Assembly: GCA_947629875.1 (NCBI GenBank)
Contig: CANRFK010000069.1
Coordinates: 1 to 7,258, forward strand
Direction of reading: 5' to 3'
Length of the DNA stretch: 7,258 nt
Source: an uncultured Clostridia bacterium
GTDB taxonomy: Bacteria > Bacillota > Clostridia > Christensenellales > Borkfalkiaceae
A model generated the notes under the pieces. It was not told the DNA's origin and ran no database searches. It saw only the letters and a list, made by a program, of their open reading frames with translations. Every line of letters starts with the position of its first letter. The stretch's first letter is position 1. A program made the translations under genes and the position numbers. This document shows, piece after piece, positions 5,317-7,258 of the stretch.

Positions 5317-6135
5317 TTATTCGGCGGGGGTGGTGTCGTCGGGGGAAGATACACTCACCCCCTTCGGGGGTTCGGTATGAGGAGAAGCGAGGGGTTCGGC
5401 GGGGGCGACTTTCTGCGCGGCGGGCTCCTGCACGGCGGGCTCCTGCGTTGAGGCGGGCTTCTTCGCGCCGATAAGTTTGAGGGCGGGGATCATGAGGCCG
5501 CCGAGGGAGTTCCCCAAAATGACGAGCCAGATAAAGAGCAGGGCTTCCGCCGAGGCGATGCCCGAGGCCGCGAAGTAGAACATATCGGCGATGGAGTGCT
5601 CGTAGCCGCTCAGAATGAAGGCGGGGATGCAGAACACCACGCCGAGCGGCGTCTTGTGGTTGCGGTAGATATCCACGGCGAGAAAGACGAGAATGCCGCA
5701 GAAGAACGCCCTGACGAGCGTCTGCCACCATTCCTGCGACTGCAATTTGCCGTCACAGAGCGCAAACGCCGCTTCCTTCAACGAGGGGATGGCGGCGGCA
5801 ATGAGATACCCGCACGCCACGGTGCCGATGAAATTCCCGAGTAGCCCCAACAGCATGACGGAGATGTCCTCTTTGGAGTGCTTTTCGAGCACGTAGCCGA
5901 TCTTGCCCGTATACAGGGAGAAGCCCTTGATGCAGATGCACAGCAGCGCCGTGCAGAAGAACACCGCGCCCACGTATTTGCCGATGGGGGGCATCTCGCT
6001 GCTGCACGCGAGGTACACCGCCCCGCCAATGGAGATGAGCGCACCCGCGAGGAAGCCGTCGATGATCTTTTTGAGAAGATCCAAAATGATCGCCCGCGGG
6101 CTGTTTTTCTTTTGCTTCGCTTGCCGCTCTTTCAT
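5317..6135 (-). CDS. Formate/nitrite transporter (FNT) family channel
   Basis: Six-helix inner-membrane channel for small monovalent anions (formate, nitrite or hydrosulfide). FNT proteins work as pentamers. In the 272-residue product, family marks are GFLAGALISIGG (27-38), SLYTGKIGY (73-81, first half-helix loop), GNFIGT (100-105), SGYEHSIADMF (176-186) with the central pore His180, and GNSLGG (208-213). The start at 6135 is chosen because AGGAG (6144-6148, minus strand) lies 8 nt upstream and because the longer frame from a TTG at 6213 would run through the promoter. The core ends near residue 225. It is followed by an unusual tail of about 47 residues rich in Pro, Ala and Glu, made of a duplicated QEPAV/QEPAA unit and a translated palindromic repeat. 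Which anion is carried cannot be told from sequence alone. Confidence 0.9.
   Translation of the reverse strand: MKERQAKQKKNSPRAIILDLLKKIIDGFLAGALISIGGAVYLACSSEMPPIGKYVGAVFFCTALLCICIKGFSLYTGKIGYVLEKHSKEDISVMLLGLLGNFIGTVACGYLIAAAIPSLKEAAFALCDGKLQSQEWWQTLVRAFFCGILVFLAVDIYRNHKTPLGVVFCIPAFILSGYEHSIADMFYFAASGIASAEALLFIWLVILGNSLGGLMIPALKLIGAKKPASTQEPAVQEPAAQKVAPAEPLASPHTEPPKGVSVSSPDDTTPAE
5345..5384. repeat. Palindromic element, copy C (5-bp stem) inside the FNT gene
   Basis: GAAGATACACTCA (5345-5357), CCCCC-TTC-GGGGG (5358-5370) and TTCGGTATGAGGAG (5371-5384) match both flanks of copy A at 1475-1538 exactly, but the stem is only 5 bp. It lies in the 3' end of the transporter frame, where the minus strand encodes SPHTEPPKGVSVSS (251-264) without breaking the frame. 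Confidence 0.85.
5416..5445 (-). repeat. 15-bp tandem duplication in the FNT tail
   Basis: Two adjacent 15-bp units (5416-5430 and 5431-5445) differ at one base and encode the QEPAV/QEPAA pair at residues 231-240. Because the unit length is a multiple of three, copy number can change without a frameshift. Confidence 0.7.
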
Positions 6136-6201
6136 GGCTTTCGCTCCTTTTTCGCCGTTTTTGCATTTTTCGTCGGTTTTTGTCGGATTTTTTCCGCTGA
6201 A

Positions 6202-6230
6202 ATTATAGCACAACGGCGGGCGGCTGTCAA
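6202..6230 (-). promoter_or_regulatory. Consensus SigA promoter for the FNT gene
   Basis: On the minus strand TTGACA (6225-6230) and TATAAT (6202-6207) match consensus exactly with a 17-bp spacer. Transcription should start near 6195, giving a leader of about 60 nt before the ATG at 6135. Confidence 0.9.
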
Positions 6231-6279
6231 AGGAAAAATGAGAGGAGGGAGGGGACGCGATATAAATTTTGCGCGGGGG

Positions 6280-6316
6280 TTGTATTTTTCCGTGGGGCGT
6301 GATATAATTGTATCAC
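6280..6316 (+). promoter_or_regulatory. SigA promoter with palindrome over the -10 box (MBL-fold gene)
   Basis: TTGTAT (6280-6285), 17 bp, and TATAAT (6303-6308) form the promoter. An exact inverted repeat, GTGATA (6299-6304) and TATCAC (6311-6316) with 6 bp between, brackets the -10 box and the start region, as a repressor operator would. The half-site GTGATA also begins every unit of the array at 1849-1985, but in a different arrangement. Confidence 0.75.
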
Positions 6317-6380
6317 GGTAAACAAAAAAGGCGAAGGCTTACGGGAAACAAAGGAAGGACGAGGGGCTCACGGGGAAGAA

Positions 6381-6413
6381 ATGAGGATAAAACGGCTTGG
6401 GGGGAACAAATGA
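6381..6413 (+). CDS. Possible 10-codon upstream ORF coupled to the MBL-fold gene
   Basis: ATG at 6381, preceded by GGGGAAG (6372-6378), opens a frame reading MRIKRLGGNK. It ends in TGA at 6411-6413, overlapping the ATG of the next gene at 6410 (ATGA). The start surroundings, GAAATGAGGATAAAA, nearly repeat those of the main gene, CAAATGAGGATCAAA. This could couple translation or could be a chance product of a small duplication. There is no direct evidence that it is translated. Confidence 0.35.
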   Translation: MRIKRLGGNK

Positions 6414-7180
6414 GGATCAAATGGATCGGGACGGCGACGTTGCTTCTCGAGAGCGGCTCAACGCGCATCCTCCTCGACCCCTATCTTCGGGGGCGAAACA
6501 AAAAACTTGCGCCCATTTCGCCAGACGAGACGGCGGACGTGCAGGCCATCTTTATCACCCACCCGCATCTCGACCACTTTGCGGACGTAAACGCATGGAC
6601 GGAGCGCGGCGTGGAGCGGGTTTTCGTCTCGGAAAATGGCATACGGGGTGCGAAAAAGAACAAAATGGATGTCTCGCGCATGTTCCCGCTCGGCCCGGGG
6701 GAGATGCACCGCGTGGGCAATTTCACCGTGCGCACCTATCGGAGCCGCCACTGCAAGTTCGACTTTGCGACCGTCCTGCGCGTTGTGTTCTCGCCGCGCG
6801 CGTGGGGGCACTTCTTCGGAACCTGCGCCTTTTTGCACCGTGCGTTGAAGTTCCGCCTCGACGGCGACATCTACGCATTGGAGATCTCCGACGGCGAAAA
6901 GACGGTGCTGGCGCTCGGCTCTGCGGGCATGGAGGAGGGCGTCGCCTACCCCGAGGGCGCCGATCTTCTCGTCTTTCCCTATCAGGGAAGGTCGCGGATG
7001 GATAAATATATGCGGAAGTTTTTGCGCGTCATGAAGCCGAAAAAGGTCATGCTCGACCACTTCGACGACGCGTTTCCGCCCCTCACGCACCGCGAGAACA
7101 CGGGGCGGTTCGAAGCCGCCGTGAAGGCCGAGGGGGCGGAGGGGTTCGTGCCCGAAGAGGGCGAATGGTATGAGGTCTGA
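6410..7180 (+). CDS. Metallo-beta-lactamase-fold hydrolase, UlaG-like
   Basis: Cytoplasmic metal-dependent hydrolase of 256 residues. The N-terminal beta strand MRIKWIGTATLLLESG leads to DPYL, then THPHLDHF (50-57), the HxHxDH metal motif with His51, His53, Asp55 and His56. His114 (RSRHCKFDF) and His217 (LDHFDDAFPP) are suitable third and fourth metal ligands, and LGSAG (169-173) follows a strand as in the UlaG/YycJ-like branch. Family members hydrolyse varied substrates such as lactones and phosphodiesters; the substrate here cannot be read from sequence. The ATG at 6410 is chosen because G-rich sequence precedes it and because a longer frame from TTG at 6308 would begin inside the -10 box. 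A C_GCAxxG_C_C family gene follows within 1-2 nt and probably shares its transcript. Confidence 0.88.
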   Translation: MRIKWIGTATLLLESGSTRILLDPYLRGRNKKLAPISPDETADVQAIFITHPHLDHFADVNAWTERGVERVFVSENGIRGAKKNKMDVSRMFPLGPGEMHRVGNFTVRTYRSRHCKFDFATVLRVVFSPRAWGHFFGTCAFLHRALKFRLDGDIYALEISDGEKTVLALGSAGMEEGVAYPEGADLLVFPYQGRSRMDKYMRKFLRVMKPKKVMLDHFDDAFPPLTHRENTGRFEAAVKAEGAEGFVPEEGEWYEV

Positions 7181-7181
7181 C

Positions 7182-7258
7182 ATGACGAGAGCGGAGCGGG
7201 CGAGGGAAAATTTCAAACAGGGCTACAACTGCGCGCAGGCGGTGATGCTGGCGTTTGC
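7182..7258 (+). CDS. C_GCAxxG_C_C family protein, N-terminal fragment
   Basis: Only the first 25 codons are in the window: MTRAERARENFKQGYNCAQA, then VMLAF. The F-x-x-GYNCAQAV motif is the hallmark of the small Cys-rich C_GCAxxG_C_C family (putative redox-active proteins of anaerobes). The expected GCAxxG and later cysteines would lie beyond the window edge. ATG 7182 has GAGG 6 nt upstream. ATG 7170 is in the same frame and would overlap the hydrolase gene by 11 nt, so the start is uncertain. The close packing suggests co-transcription with the hydrolase. Confidence 0.8.
   Translation, partial: MTRAERARENFKQGYNCAQAVMLAF

Noticed and set aside
6136..6213. TTG start at 6213 for the formate/nitrite transporter.
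   Set aside because: The consensus promoter (-10 at 6202-6207) overlaps it, whereas the ATG at 6135 has a good ribosome binding site and fits the family length.
6308..6409. TTG start at 6308 for the MBL-fold hydrolase.
   Set aside because: It begins on the last base of the -10 box and adds a basic stretch of 34 residues that is foreign to the family. The ATG at 6410 starts the family's first beta strand.

Overview
The window looks like a chromosomal segment from a Clostridia-type Firmicute, probably an uncultured gut lineage. The evidence is a bacterial RNase P RNA end, SigA promoters with 17-bp spacers, strong AGGAGG ribosome binding sites, a formate/nitrite transporter of the anaerobe type, a C_GCAxxG_C_C redox protein, a Hint-domain surface protein, and the two-hairpin intergenic repeats common in gut Firmicutes. 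The lineage call is inference. No transposase, integrase, tRNA or CRISPR array is visible.

Layout. 1-66 is the 3' end of rnpB. It is followed by a 20-bp hairpin and then an inverted partial copy of the rnpB 3' conserved blocks. A REP-like repeat precedes a TtcA-family tRNA thiolation ATPase (315-1184), whose start region is a 27-bp tandem repeat directly under a strong promoter. 1185-1985 has no gene. It holds a large terminator, two copies of a palindromic element with constant flanks and different stems, an inverted REP-like repeat, short direct repeats, and then a consensus promoter followed by a 36-bp tandem array of palindromes that supplies the leader and ribosome binding site of the next gene.

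1986-5250 holds two co-directional genes: a membrane-anchored protein of unknown function, and an 830-residue exported protein combining a cysteine-peptidase-like domain, a His/Cys motif, GLUG-like repeats, a Hint (hedgehog/intein) domain and a C-terminal tail. The second gene is visibly richer in A+T than its neighbours. The pair, with its elaborate control region, is the most unusual part of the window.

A formate/nitrite transporter is encoded on the minus strand (5317-6135). A third copy of the palindromic element is translated within its C-terminal tail. Its promoter faces that of a metallo-beta-lactamase-fold hydrolase (6410-7180), which is preceded by a 10-codon upstream ORF overlapping its start. 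The window ends just inside a C_GCAxxG_C_C family gene that is tightly coupled to the hydrolase.
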